Positions 16,714 through 25,339 are shown, counted from the stretch's first letter. The stretch: 64,000 nucleotides of DNA from Actinophytocola sp963840275 (GCA_963840275.1 CAWIYK010000002.1:744001-808000), one strand, 5' to 3'. The notes: a model not told the origin generated them from the letters alone. Numbers and translations: made by a program.

Positions 16714-17570
16714 GTAGGTACCGATCACGTGGTGTCGACCGACACGCCGCCGAGCAGTTGCTGGCTGGCGGGCCGGCCGCCATCGACGCGGCGGGCCAGC
16801 TCGCCGGGGTCCTCCGTGCGGCGGCCGCGTCCGCGCACCCAGGAGAACTTGCCGGGGAGCAGGCGGCGCTGGCCGCGTTCCGGGACGCTGCTGTGCTCGA
16901 CCCCGTACCAGCGCCGCCGAGACCGTCCATGCTCAAGAGCGCACTGGCGAAACTTCTCACTGTCAAGGCGCTGATCATCGTGGCGGCTGCCGGGTCGACC
17001 GGCATCGTGCTCGCCGCCACCGACGGCGCACTGCCCGGTCCCTGGTCCGGCACGCCCGCCGGCCCGCCATCGGTCCAGCGCTCGACGTCGACCCCGACCC
17101 TGACGTCGGTGCCGGTGCCGGTGCCGGTGCCGGTGCCGGTGCCGGTGTCGGCGTCGGCGTCGACGTCGACGTCGACGTCGGTCATCCCGACCGGGCAGCC
17201 CTCGGACGCCGGTCGGTCGGCCGACGCGGGGAGTGCCCCGGCGCCGTCGATGACCGGGCTGTGCCGGGCCTACACCGCCCAGGTGGACAAGAGTCCGGGT
17301 AAGGCCCTGGACAACCCCGCGTTCGGCGCGCTGGTCACCGCGGCCGGCGGCGCGACGAACGTCCCGGCGTACTGCGCCGACGTGGTGGCCGACAAGCCGC
17401 ATGGCAAACCGAGCGATCTTCCGACAACCAGCCCCGGCAACACCGGCGACCCGCCGGGCTCCGGCCCGGCGACGCCGCCGGGCCGGCCACAGGCTCCGGT
17501 CAGCCCCGCCCTTGGCGCCGTACCTGCCGTGCCCCCCAGCGGTGCCAGAACGCCGTCTCCTGGCGGCTGA
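16710..17570 (+). CDS. Anti-sigma-like single-pass membrane protein with VP repeats
   Basis: Translationally coupled to the sigma gene (ATGA at 16710), so it is the likely anti-sigma or sensor partner. The 286-residue protein has a cytosolic helical N-terminus (about 85 residues), one membrane segment (LTVKALIIVAAAGSTGIVLAA), then an extracellular part. The first extracellular segment is a low-complexity run of Val-Pro, Ser-Ala and Ser-Thr pairs encoded by DNA microsatellites. A small domain with two cysteines (GLCRAYTAQV and VPAYCADVV) and a proline-rich tail follow. No canonical zinc-binding anti-sigma motif (HxxxCxxC) is visible, so the role is inferred from position. Confidence 0.7.
   Translation: MSRYRSRGVDRHAAEQLLAGGPAAIDAAGQLAGVLRAAAASAHPGELAGEQAALAAFRDAAVLDPVPAPPRPSMLKSALAKLLTVKALIIVAAAGSTGIVLAATDGALPGPWSGTPAGPPSVQRSTSTPTLTSVPVPVPVPVPVPVSASASTSTSTSVIPTGQPSDAGRSADAGSAPAPSMTGLCRAYTAQVDKSPGKALDNPAFGALVTAAGGATNVPAYCADVVADKPHGKPSDLPTTSPGNTGDPPGSGPATPPGRPQAPVSPALGAVPAVPPSGARTPSPGG
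17109..17182 (+). repeat. Hexanucleotide microsatellite inside the anti-sigma-like gene
   Basis: Tandem GTGCCG units (about seven) run directly into short TCGGCG and TCGACG repeats. In frame they encode (Val-Pro)n, (Ser-Ala)n and (Ser-Thr)n. Because the units are six bases long, gain or loss of units keeps the reading frame. Confidence 0.85.
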
Positions 17571-17576
17571 CCGGAC

Positions 17577-17625
17577 GGAGTGGGTTCGGGCGTACGCGAC
17601 CCCCGACACCGCCCGAACCCACTCC
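17577..17625 (+). terminator. Terminator after sigma/anti-sigma operon
   Basis: A perfect 16-bp stem (left arm 17577-17592, GGAGTGGGTTCGGGCG; right arm 17610-17625) with a 17-base loop, 6 bases after the stop codon. No T-run follows. Confidence 0.85.
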
Positions 17626-18157
17626 AACCAACCCCCTCGCAAATATGTGACCGAATTGTTTCGATGGGCGCCAGTTGGGTTTCCGGGCCCGTCGGGATGA
17701 TGTCGACCGCACGGCGTGTTTATCAATCGCAGGTCAGCGTCACGGTACGTCGAAACTATGACGCGGGTTCGGCTATTCGTTGTTCCCGCTGGTGAACCTG
17801 GTTCTGGGAATGTCACGGTATCGCGAAGAATCTTCTTCATGAGCTTTCGTATGTAAGACTCCATGCCGGTCAACTGATTCGCATCATCCGAAGGGCAAAT
17901 CCTGTGACGACGTTCGCGTCCTCGTGCTCGCGAGTTCGGCAGTCGCTGTCGAGGCTGCGGAGGTACCGCGGTCCTCTGTGGACGCCAGCCTCATTGACGA
18001 GTCCGCGCCCGCGACACACCCGCGCGGACGACCTGACCGCGCAGCGCACCGAATTGCGCGAGCAGCGTGCCGGGTTCCTGCTGAGCAGTTACCGGCGTGC
18101 GGAGTTCGTGACGTTAGTGGGGGAAGGGATGGAGTGCCGACCTTGACGGGTTGCTCG
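17626..18157. other. Long non-coding stretch before receiver-domain gene
   Basis: About 530 bases with lower G+C than the flanking genes in the first half. The reading frame of the downstream receiver protein is open back to 17924, but the extra residues do not resemble any domain. No convincing gene, tRNA or hairpin is seen. Confidence 0.4.
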
Positions 18158-18520
18158 ATGGTAACGGTGGTGGTTGTGGAGAACCTCAGGCTGGTGCGCG
18201 AGAGCGTGGTTCACGCCCTGTCCGCCGTCGGCGGCATGATCGTGGTCGGTCATTGCGCGGACGGCGACGCGGCCGTCGAGATCGTGCTGTGGGAACGACC
18301 GGACGTCGTGGTGGTCGGCCAGGGGCTGGCGGGAATGGACGGTGCCGAGACGGCACGGCTCATCATCGAGGCGTGGCCTCGGGCACGGATCTTGTTGCAC
18401 ACCGCAGACGCCGCCGAGCGGGCAGTGGCAGCGACCATCAACGGCGTCGTTGCCGTGGCCCTCGACAACATGAGCATAGAGACTCTCATCCAGACGATTC
18501 GTGTCGTCGCCGATCACTAG
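18158..18520 (+). CDS. Orphan response-regulator receiver-like protein lacking phospho-acceptor
   Basis: A 120-residue stand-alone domain with the beta-alpha pattern of CheY-like receivers: VTVVVVENLRLVRESVVHAL at the start, RPDVVVVGQGLAGMDGAETA in the middle and a final helix IETLIQTIRVVAD. In active receivers the position of Gly in VVVVGQGLAGMDG holds the phosphorylated aspartate, and a lysine follows beta-5. Here both appear replaced (VVAVALDNMS). There is no DNA-binding output domain. It may be a phosphorylation-independent binding module or a decaying fragment of a LuxR-type regulator. ATG 18158 is a best guess because the upstream ribosome site is weak. Confidence 0.6.
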   Translation: MVTVVVVENLRLVRESVVHALSAVGGMIVVGHCADGDAAVEIVLWERPDVVVVGQGLAGMDGAETARLIIEAWPRARILLHTADAAERAVAATINGVVAVALDNMSIETLIQTIRVVADH

Positions 18521-19089
18521 TCATTTCTCCGAGAGGGTGGGACGAGCAATGTCCCCAGTTCGAGGAACAAGCAACTGCGGATGTTCAGTGGCCGGTATCG
18601 GATCGCGAACAAACGCATGGCCAGCGTCGAGGCACCGTGGGCCGCTCAGCGGGCATCCGCCAAAGCTTCGGCAGCAGGATCACGCCCGAGAAGGCGATGA
18701 ACGGCGGCGGGACCGCGAGCAGGAGAAGTTGTCCCACATCCATACTCTCGCCGTCCTCAGACCTACCTACCGCCGCTCACATCAAGGACAGTAGGAACAG
18801 CGTGTCGGTGACCCCCATCAAATGTGCACAGCGCGGCGCCGATCGCGGCGACGACCGACAGCTCGAACGTCTCGGCCTTCCGCGGTCGCTCGTCTCGTCG
18901 ACGCGGCGCCGGCAGTCCCGCGACCCGCCGCCATTCAACCGGGCAGTTCACCAGCCGGCGGGCCAGCAGAACACGCGCCGCCCACCTAGCTTCGACCGCC
19001 GTACACAGTGGACCCCCATGTACCGACCATCGCTCAACCGTGCGACAGACAACGGGTCGGCATCGACCATCACCATCTCGGAGACGAAT
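18521..19089. other. Region with possible remnant of a minus-strand membrane protein
   Basis: No intact gene. On the minus strand two short hydrophobic stretches lie in different frames: FELSVVAAIGAALCTF with GVTDTLFLLSLM (around 18780-18880), and MDVGQLLLLAVPPPFIAFSG (around 18680-18740). They could be relics of a membrane-protein gene, but the evidence is only hydrophobicity. Confidence 0.25.
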
Positions 19090-19812
19090 ATGTACCGGCT
19101 TGTTAGCTCCACCAAGGTCTTTCTCGTGGCGGCAGTCGCCGGCACCGCATTGTTGGGCGCGGTCGCCGCCGCCGCGGCGGCCCCACCGGCGGCCCCCATC
19201 TCGGGTGACGACCGCGCGACCGTCCACCCGGGGAACACGGTGGCGGCGGACTGCGCGGAGCTGTTCGCCGGCAGCACGTCCGTCGACCTCGCCAACCTCA
19301 CGTTCTCGATCGATCCGACCAACACCTACATCGACGTCACCGCCCTCCAGGACGGCGTCGAAGTAGCAGGTGTCATCGTGAAGGGCGGCCCGGCATACAA
19401 CGTGTATGACGTCAAGGTCCTCGGCGACCTCGCCTGGCTCGACCTGCACTCGCCGCTGGTGCCGAGCGGCAAGCCGGCGCAGATCAGCCACTGGTTCGTG
19501 TGCGGCGTCACGACGACGGTCACCACCACCACCGCCCCCACGACCACCACCACGGCCAACACGACGAGCACCGGCACCACGACGAGCACGAGCACGACGG
19601 ACATCACCACTACCGGCGGCGAGCAGTCGACTTCCGTCAGCACACCGGTCACGACGACCACCGCCGCGGCAGACGTGGCGCCTGTGGCCTCGGACGAGGA
19701 CCTGGCCTCGACAGGCTTCGACGGCGGCTGGCTGATCGCGCTCGCCGCGACGCTGCTGCTCGGCGGCGGCGCGCTGCTGATCGTCGTGCGGATGCGCGGC
19801 GCCAAGCACTGA
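19090..19812 (+). CDS. Small secreted protein with Thr-rich linker and LAxTG anchor
   Basis: A 240-residue wall protein. A Sec signal peptide (to about AAAAAPPAAP, residue 35) is followed by a 100-residue beta-type domain with two cysteines (AADCAELFAG and WFVCGV). A long Thr/Ser-rich linker, LASTG (about 205-209), a hydrophobic helix and the tail RMRGAKH follow. LAxTG is the class E sortase-type signal, as in the thioester-domain protein at 5.7 kb. ATG 19090 is preceded by GGAG at 19080-19083. The domain resembles small actinobacterial surface proteins with the LHxPL...GKPAxISH pattern; its ligand is unknown. Confidence 0.82.
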   Translation: MYRLVSSTKVFLVAAVAGTALLGAVAAAAAAPPAAPISGDDRATVHPGNTVAADCAELFAGSTSVDLANLTFSIDPTNTYIDVTALQDGVEVAGVIVKGGPAYNVYDVKVLGDLAWLDLHSPLVPSGKPAQISHWFVCGVTTTVTTTTAPTTTTTANTTSTGTTTSTSTTDITTTGGEQSTSVSTPVTTTTAAADVAPVASDEDLASTGFDGGWLIALAATLLLGGGALLIVVRMRGAKH

Positions 19813-19832
19813 GCCGCCCGATCTGACCATCC

Positions 19833-19866
19833 ACGAGGGACGCCTCCCACTGGAGGCGTCCCTCGT
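19833..19866 (+). terminator. Terminator after LAxTG protein gene
   Basis: Perfect 15-bp stem (ACGAGGGACGCCTCC paired with GGAGGCGTCCCTCGT) with a four-base CACT loop, 20 bases after the stop codon. Confidence 0.9.
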
Positions 19867-20139
19867 CGGGTCTATCGAACGACACCGGCTCGAACCCGGT
19901 ACATACGGGCCGGTTGCGGTGCGTCCCCGTCGACATGCTTGTGGAGAACTTCCGATCCGTGAAGCCGACGACCGGGAGGCCGCGCTGAAGGTCTGCGGCG
20001 TAGGCGCGGCGAGGCCGCTGGGCAGAGTCGGACTCCTCCTCGATCAAGCGAACCGCAGTGAACACGGGAACACTTCGGTCTCGCCCATCCTCACAAGTCC
20101 ATTGTGGATGGCTGGGCTGGGTTCATCGTCGACCGATCG

Positions 20140-20489
20140 GTCCGGCGTGGGGCGGAGCCGCCGTAGTACTCCGAGCGGGGAAAGCCCGGTGAATGGGGAG
20201 GGCAACAGCCGTACATGGCGGACGGGTTGACTTCCTATGATTCCGCATCCAGTGGAAACGTAAAGCGAGGCACAAACCAGTGTACGTCTACACTTTCATC
20301 GCTGACCGTCCTTTTCGGTCAGTGCAGGCGAAGATCCGTGCCCTGACGCGTCGTGTCAGTCAGGCCGACGTGCGCGCAGTGATCGGCAGGATCAACCAGA
20401 TCATGCGCGGCTGGAGCAACTACTTCCGGTATGCCGTCTGCAAGCACACCCTCAGCAACCTCCAGCAGGGTCTGCCCAGAGTTGGTTGA
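20140..20489 (+). mobile_element. Group II intron remnant with maturase C-terminus
   Basis: The sequence from about 20147 (GGAGCCGCCGTAGTACTCCG... GGGGAAAGCCCGG) resembles the intron RNA just upstream of group II intron-encoded protein genes. From about 20240 the frame reads RIQWKRKARHKPVYVYTFIA and continues ADRPFRSVQAKIRALTRRVS ... GRINQIMRGWSNYFRYA, the maturase (domain X) region of the reverse transcriptase. The N-terminal reverse-transcriptase part is deleted, and after NLQQG the typical C-terminus is lost at an IS junction. It is therefore a dead fragment. Confidence 0.8.
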
Positions 20490-20534
20490 CATCTCATCTG
20501 TGAGGCTTCGGCCTCGCTTGAGAGGATGTCATCG

Positions 20535-20698
20535 TGCCCAAGCCCTACCCCGTGAGTTCCGTGACGACGTGGTCGCCGTGGCCCGTCGCGGCGAGACCTC
20601 GTTAAGCAGGCCGAGGCCGATTTCGGGATCTCCGAGTCCTGTCTGGCCAACTGGCTGCGTGCCGCCGACGTCGAGGGCATCGAACGAACGACGGCAGG
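20535..20698 (+). pseudogene. IS3-type transposase OrfA remnant
   Basis: Begins VPKPYP (GTG 20535) and continues, after a frameshift, as PREFRDDVVAVARRGET. A second frameshift leads to KQAEADFGISESCLANWLRAADV, the helix-turn-helix region of IS3-family OrfA. No OrfB (DDE domain) is present. It is fused in frame with the integrase remnant that follows. Just upstream, TGACATC/GATGTCA arms and a GAGGC-TTCG-GCCTC hairpin may mark the element end. Confidence 0.65.
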
Positions 20699-21000
20699 GG
20701 AGCTGTGGCGAAAGACCGGCTATGTCTTCACGACGCCGACCGGGGAGCCGCTCAACCCCCGGACCGACTACACCGAGTGGAAGCGGTTGCTGGTTCGGGC
20801 AGGGGTTCCTGAGCGTCGGTTGCACCCGCCACACCGCGGCGACCGTCCTGCTCCTGTTGCAGATCCCGGATCGCACCGTGATGGGCTGGTCCTACACGGC
20901 AATGGCTGCCAGGTATCAGCACATCATCGCCGCCATCCGACGAGACGTCGCGACCAGCGTTGCGGACTACTTTGGCAGCTCCCAGAGCAGAGTCAGCAGC
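20699..21000 (+). pseudogene. Tyrosine integrase C-terminal remnant beside tRNA-Ser
   Basis: The C-terminal half of a phage/ICE-type tyrosine recombinase: GYVFTTPTGEPLNPRTDYTE, then RLLVRAGVPERRLH. A frameshift near 20826 precedes RHTAATVLLLLQIPDRTVMG and YQHIIAAIRRDVATSVADYF. The RH(T) box and the region normally ending in the catalytic tyrosine are visible, while the N-terminal DNA-binding half is missing. It points toward the tRNA-Ser gene at 21136-21222, as expected for an integrase next to its attachment site. Confidence 0.75.
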
Positions 21001-21084
21001 GGTCGAACGACGATGGCGAGGCTGGAACACCCGCGCCATCGGCCTAACCGGAGCGATGAGACTAGAACTGAGACTGGACGCCGA

Positions 21085-21120
21085 ATGCCCGGGTGCGTCG
21101 GAGTCGACGCACCCGGGCAT
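21085..21120 (-). terminator. Terminator of tRNA-Ser(CGA)
   Basis: Perfect 15-bp stem (ATGCCCGGGTGCGTC / GACGCACCCGGGCAT) with a six-base loop, 16 bases beyond the 3' end of the minus-strand tRNA gene. Confidence 0.85.
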
Positions 21121-21135
21121 CCTGGCTGTTCAGAG

Positions 21136-21222
21136 CGGTAGCGGTGGGATTTGAACCCACGGACGGGGTGAACCGTCACGCGCTTTCGAGGCGCGCTCCT
21201 TCGGCCGCTCGGACACGCTACC
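21136..21222 (-). tRNA. tRNA-Ser (CGA)
   Basis: An 87-base class II tRNA on the minus strand. The acceptor arms GGTAGCG and CGCTACC pair. The anticodon stem CGCGC/GCGCG encloses loop CTCGAAA, giving anticodon CGA (reads UCG). A variable arm and a T-arm GGGTTCAAATCCC are present. CCA is not encoded. It is the probable integration site of the degraded island to its left. Confidence 0.95.
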
Positions 21223-21379
21223 GCCGGGAACGATACCGGACGGCTCTGACGGCTCGTTCGGGAGGCAAGCGTGTGCGTCTGCGCAGAGTGTGGGGCCTTG
21301 GTCTTCTCTCGTTCATCCGTTCGGGGCACTATGCGGTGTCCCGAACTCGGGGGTTCAGGAACGGAAGGTAGGCCAGCAG

Positions 21380-23176
21380 GTGAGGAAAGCAGGCTTAGTG
21401 CTGCTCGGTGTAGCGACACTGTCACTGGGTGTCGCGACACCGGTCGCTCATGCCGTCGATGACGTGCGGATTCATGACATCCAGGGCTCGACGAGACTGT
21501 CGCCGCTGGACGGGCAGCAGGTGTCCGGGGTACCGGGCGTGGTTACCGGCGTCCGGGCGTTCGGGTCGGCGAAGGGGTTCTGGGTCCAGGATCCGACCCC
21601 GGACGGTGAGGTGGCCACCAGCGAGGGCCTCCTCGTGTTCACCGGATCGGTTACGCCGACGGTTGCTGTCGGTGACGCTGTCACCCTCGACGGCACCGTG
21701 GACGAGTTCTATCCGGACGGCCCGGCCGAGACCGCGGTGCATCAGTCGACCACCGAGCTGGTGCGGGCGACCTGGACGGTCGTCTCGAGTGGCAACCCGT
21801 TGCCGGCGGCGGAGCAGATCGACGTGCCGGGCCGGATGGCGCCGGCCGCGGGCGGCGGCAACATCGAGGCGCTTCCGTTGCGGCCCAAGCGTTACGCCGT
21901 CGACTACTACGAGTCCCGCGAGGGCATGCGGATGCGGGTGGACGACGCGCGCGTCGTGGGCCCCTCGACCACCTTCAACGAGCTGTGGCTCACCACCAGG
22001 CCGCGCGAGAACCCGTCGGCGCACGGCGGCACCCTCTACTCGAGCTACCGCGACGACAACACCGGCCGGCTGAAGATCGAGTCGCTCATCCCGTTCGCGG
22101 AGCGGCCGTTCCCGCAGGCCAACGTCGGGGACTCGCTCACCGGCGAGACCTCCGGGCCCCTCGACTACGACGAGTTCGGCGGCTACATGCTGCAGGCGAC
22201 GACACTGGGCGCGCTGGCGCCGGGCGGCCTCCAGCCGGAGGTCACGCGGCCACAGCGCACCGGCGAACTCGCGGTGGCGACCTACAACGTCGAGAACCTG
22301 TCGCCGAAGGACGCGCCCGCGAAGTTCCAGCGCCTCGCGCACGGCGTGGTCGAGAGCCTGGCGAGCCCGGACATCCTGTCGCTCGAGGAGATCCAGGACA
22401 ACAACGGCACGACGAACGACACGGTGGTCGCCGCGGACGAGACGTTGCAGCGGTTCACCGACGCGGTGGTCGCGGCCGGCGGGCCCCACTACGAGTGGCG
22501 GCAGATCGACCCGGTCGACGACGCGGACGGTGGCGCGCCCGGCGGCAACATCCGCGTCGCGTTCCTGTTCAACCCGGCGCGGGTGTCGTTCGTGGACCGG
22601 CCCGGCGGAGACGCGACGACGCCCGTCGCGGTGAGTGGTCGGCACCTGTCGGTGTCGCCGGGGCGGATCGACCCGGGCAGCGACGCGTGGACCGACAGCC
22701 GCAAGCCGCTGGCCGGCGAGTTCACCTTCCGCGGGCGGACGGTGTTCGTCGTGGCGAACCACTTCAACTCCAAGGGCGGCGACCAGCCGATGTACGGCCG
22801 GTTCCAGCCGCCGGCGCGCGGCAGCGAGGTGCAGCGGCTCATGCAGGCGACCGAGGTGCACAACTTCGTCGCGGAGCTGCAGCACGCGGATCGGCTCGCG
22901 AACATCGTGGTCCTCGGCGACCTGAACGACTTTCAGTTCGCGCCCGCGCTGCGGAAGCTGACCGAGCGGCACTCGCTGATCGATCTGATCAACGTGCTGC
23001 CGAAGGACGAGCGGTACAGCTACGTCTACGAGGGCAACTCGCAGACGCTCGACCACGTGCTGGTGTCGGGCAAGATCGTGGGCCTCGACTACGACGTGGT
23101 GCACATCAACGCCGAGTTCGCGAACCAGGCGAGCGACCACGACCCGCAGGTGGTGCGGCTGACCCTGCTCGGATGA
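21380..23176 (+). CDS. Secreted endonuclease/exonuclease/phosphatase-fold protein
   Basis: A 598-residue exported protein. From GTG 21380 a Sec signal peptide runs to AHAVDD. An N-terminal OB-like domain follows (VSGVPGVVTGVR ... GFWVQDPTPDG, about residues 25-130), and then an endonuclease/exonuclease/phosphatase catalytic domain from about 290. That domain has LAVATYNVENLSP, DILSLEEIQDNNG (metal-binding Glu), VVLGDLNDF and the final ASDHDPQVV (catalytic His-Asp). This domain order is that of secreted actinobacterial nucleases of the ExeM/NucH type. It probably degrades extracellular nucleic acid or phosphoesters. Confidence 0.9.
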   Translation: MRKAGLVLLGVATLSLGVATPVAHAVDDVRIHDIQGSTRLSPLDGQQVSGVPGVVTGVRAFGSAKGFWVQDPTPDGEVATSEGLLVFTGSVTPTVAVGDAVTLDGTVDEFYPDGPAETAVHQSTTELVRATWTVVSSGNPLPAAEQIDVPGRMAPAAGGGNIEALPLRPKRYAVDYYESREGMRMRVDDARVVGPSTTFNELWLTTRPRENPSAHGGTLYSSYRDDNTGRLKIESLIPFAERPFPQANVGDSLTGETSGPLDYDEFGGYMLQATTLGALAPGGLQPEVTRPQRTGELAVATYNVENLSPKDAPAKFQRLAHGVVESLASPDILSLEEIQDNNGTTNDTVVAADETLQRFTDAVVAAGGPHYEWRQIDPVDDADGGAPGGNIRVAFLFNPARVSFVDRPGGDATTPVAVSGRHLSVSPGRIDPGSDAWTDSRKPLAGEFTFRGRTVFVVANHFNSKGGDQPMYGRFQPPARGSEVQRLMQATEVHNFVAELQHADRLANIVVLGDLNDFQFAPALRKLTERHSLIDLINVLPKDERYSYVYEGNSQTLDHVLVSGKIVGLDYDVVHINAEFANQASDHDPQVVRLTLLG

Positions 23177-23218
23177 GGAATACTGCCTGGCTGACGTGGG
23201 AGACACGAGGAGGACGTC

Positions 23219-23359
23219 ATGCAGCCTGAGCAGCAGGAACAGGAGCCGAAGGCGGGTCGGCACGCGGCCCCGGACGGCGCGGAGACCCACCCGCTGATCG
23301 ACCTGGACCGGGATCCGACCCCCGGCCGCGCGGACCACGCCGCGGACGGGGAGGAGTAA
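23219..23359 (+). CDS. Small acidic protein of unknown function
   Basis: A 46-residue reading frame beginning MQPEQQEQEPKAGR and ending ADHAADGEE, with ribosome site GAGGAGGA just before the ATG and a strong terminator directly after the stop. It is very polar and likely disordered. Position, ribosome site and codon use suggest it is real. It may be co-transcribed with the exported nuclease 42 bases upstream. I recognise no family. Confidence 0.55.
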   Translation: MQPEQQEQEPKAGRHAAPDGAETHPLIDLDRDPTPGRADHAADGEE

Positions 23360-23360
23360 G

Positions 23361-23401
23361 CGCGACGAGCGCCGGCCACCGAGGGGCCGGCGCTCGTCGC
23401 G
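23361..23401 (+). terminator. Terminator after small acidic protein
   Basis: A 17-bp stem (CGCGACGAGCGCCGGCC and its complement at 23385-23401) with a seven-base loop, immediately after the stop codon and followed by TTCTTGGG. Confidence 0.9.
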
Positions 23402-23655
23402 TTCTTGGGTCGTCACCACGCTCCAGGAGGCCGCGCAGCGTCGTTCTGATGAACCCGGCGCAGTGCTACGGAAGCAGCTCGAAGGTGCTTGTCGTCGAAC
23501 TTGCTTATCTCCTGGGCAACGGGGGGTTCCGATGCTTCCGAGTATGTCCGCTGAAATAGAAGATGCCAGTACAGCGGCCGACTAGTTTGCACACAAAGAG
23601 CATCAGGTCACTTTATGTGCATCCAAGGGTGGGCTTGCCCATAAAGGCGTGGCGC

Positions 23656-24420
23656 TTAATTGTCTTCGTCGGCGTGAATGTCCAACAGTCCTTTCAATAG
23701 AGTGTCGAGTGACCTCGGGTCATTCGGCCCAGCTGTGAGCAGGGCAAGCACAGCGGTCACCGCGGTGGCGTAGACGCCGTACTTGGCACCGGGAGCAACG
23801 GGCTCGACAAAGCAGCCTTGGTCGAAAATCTGACGTATCCCGGCGCCTTCCGTGAGGGCCTGCACGACCTTGCCTATGGAAGCCGCGGTGAACGGTGATC
23901 GGGGAGTGCGACCGTGTCGCTCGAGGACGATCTGGTACAGGCCGTAGGTTTCTCATTCACCGCGTCGTATCCCTCGCAAGCCACGCTGTGCAGCTCCGGC
24001 CGGAATGGCATGTAGCCAACGGCCAGCACCTCCATCGCGCGCCAGACGTCGTTGCCCTTGAGGAGTCGCGACTTCCGTGTTCGCTACCGCGCAAAGGGCG
24101 TCGAGGGCAGACATGCCAGCCGACTTCCGGGCCACGTCTTGTATCATTTCGAAGTCTTTTTCGAAGATCGCCGGATCGCCCAGCAGGTACCGCGTCAGAT
24201 CTGCGAGGTATGCATCTTTGTCCTGCCAGTGCAGGTAAACAGTGTTGCGAGACTTTCCGGCAAGACGGGCGATCCGGTCCAGCGTGAGACCTCGGAAAGG
24301 GTTTGCGGCGGACGGATGGTTGAAGAACTCCCGCGCTCCAACGGCTAAGAGCTCGTGCTTCGTCTGCTGCGACAGCTCGCGGTTAGAGCGTCCCGTCCGC
24401 TTGCCCTTCTGAGTAGCCAC
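23656..24420 (-). pseudogene. TetR family regulator with two frameshifts
   Basis: ATG 24420 begins a TetR-type DNA-binding domain (FFNHPSAANPFRGLTLDRIA then RLAGKSRNTVYLHWQDKDAY). The frame is intact to about residue 115 (LCAVANTEVAT). The natural continuation, KGNDVWRAMEVLAVGYMPFR, is in a second frame from about 24060. Around 23950 it shifts again to GLYQIVLERHGRTPR, ending at 23656. Joined, this gives a normal TetR protein of about 255 residues with a helical ligand-binding domain. As read, translation would stop early. It lies between two tRNA-Ser genes. Decay and sequence error are both possible. Confidence 0.7.
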
Positions 24421-24511
24421 GAGATCAAGCGTGCCATAGCAGTCAACCCGTGGTCAGACGATGCTGACCACGGGTTCGGCCGCCGCATGACAGAACAGCG
24501 CGGTGGAGTTG

Positions 24512-24883
24512 TCAACAATGTGAGGAGGCGTATCCCACGTAGACCTGGGTGAACCCGGGGGCTATCGGGCGGTCGCCACCTGCCGGAGTGCAGGTCGGCT
24601 CCTGGGCACCCCTTTTCGTCCACACGGCTCGGTCCGTGAACCGGTTCTTCACCGAGTTGAAGATGACACCCTCCTCCACGACGACGAATACCCAGGTGCC
24701 CTCGCTGGAGTTTCCGCCGACTTTCTTCAGCCCCTCGAAGTTCTGCTGCAGCCAGAAGCAGGACGTGTACGCGGCGCAGGAGGAGTCAGTGGCACCCGCC
24801 GGGGTGGCTCCGACGAGCGTGCCAAGCGCAAGCGCGGCCGCCATGAAGGCTGACCGCCACACGATTGTACGTTTCGACTTCAT
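24512..24883 (-). CDS. Small secreted protein, peptidase-inhibitor I36-like
   Basis: A 123-residue exported protein. The Sec signal peptide ends near TPAGATDS, and the mature part has about 90 residues. It has the pattern of the I36 family of small secreted peptidase inhibitors: a CxxY-type cysteine start, CFWLQQNFEG and SVKNRFTDRAVW. Four cysteines probably form disulphides outside the cell. The ATG at 24883 follows AGGGAGAG. Inhibitor activity is inferred from the family only. Confidence 0.7.
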   Translation of the reverse strand: MKSKRTIVWRSAFMAAALALGTLVGATPAGATDSSCAAYTSCFWLQQNFEGLKKVGGNSSEGTWVFVVVEEGVIFNSVKNRFTDRAVWTKRGAQEPTCTPAGGDRPIAPGFTQVYVGYASSHC

Positions 24884-25063
24884 AGTCTCTCCCTGTTGTT
24901 GGTCGGACAGCCAGGAATGCTAACGAATCCGGCCAGCGGGTAGGAAAGTCGTACCGATGTGTGCACAACATTGCTAACGACATGCTCGACAGATCAAGAA
25001 GATCGAGGCCGCCGGCCGGACGCACAGCTGATGTACTGGTCCCCCGAAGGAGGTTCAGACCCT

Positions 25064-25294
25064 ATGACAGGACCGGAGCACTACCAACAGGCTGAACGTT
25101 GCTTGAGCGAGGCCGACGCGACGCCTGACGCTGACCGCGCGCGCGAACTCCGAGAACTGGCACTCGTCCATGCTCAACTCGCGACCGCCGCAGCGATCGC
25201 AATGACAGGCGGGTCGATGGAGGGCGGCAAGATGAAGTCGGCTGACAACAAGGCCTGGCGCGCAGTGGTGAGTGCGGGAGACGCAGATGGATGA
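25064..25294 (+). CDS. Small helical protein, actinobacterial accessory family
   Basis: A 76-residue protein from ATG 25064, ten bases after GAAGGAGG. It reads GPEHYQQAERCLSEAD, then LRELALVHAQLATAAAIAMT and a C-terminal AWRAVVSAGD. This pattern is recurrent in small uncharacterised proteins of Streptomyces and relatives, often near integrated or phage-derived genes. The function is unknown. It lies between a broken TetR gene and a tRNA-Ser gene. Confidence 0.65.
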   Translation: MTGPEHYQQAERCLSEADATPDADRARELRELALVHAQLATAAAIAMTGGSMEGGKMKSADNKAWRAVVSAGDADG

Positions 25295-25339
25295 CCCCAC
25301 CGACTCGGCAACTGAGACCCTCGGTACTCCGAGACGGCG

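Noticed and set aside
17101..17190. Possible CRISPR-like short tandem repeats
   Set aside because: Contiguous six-base units without spacers, lying inside a coding frame; a microsatellite, not an array.
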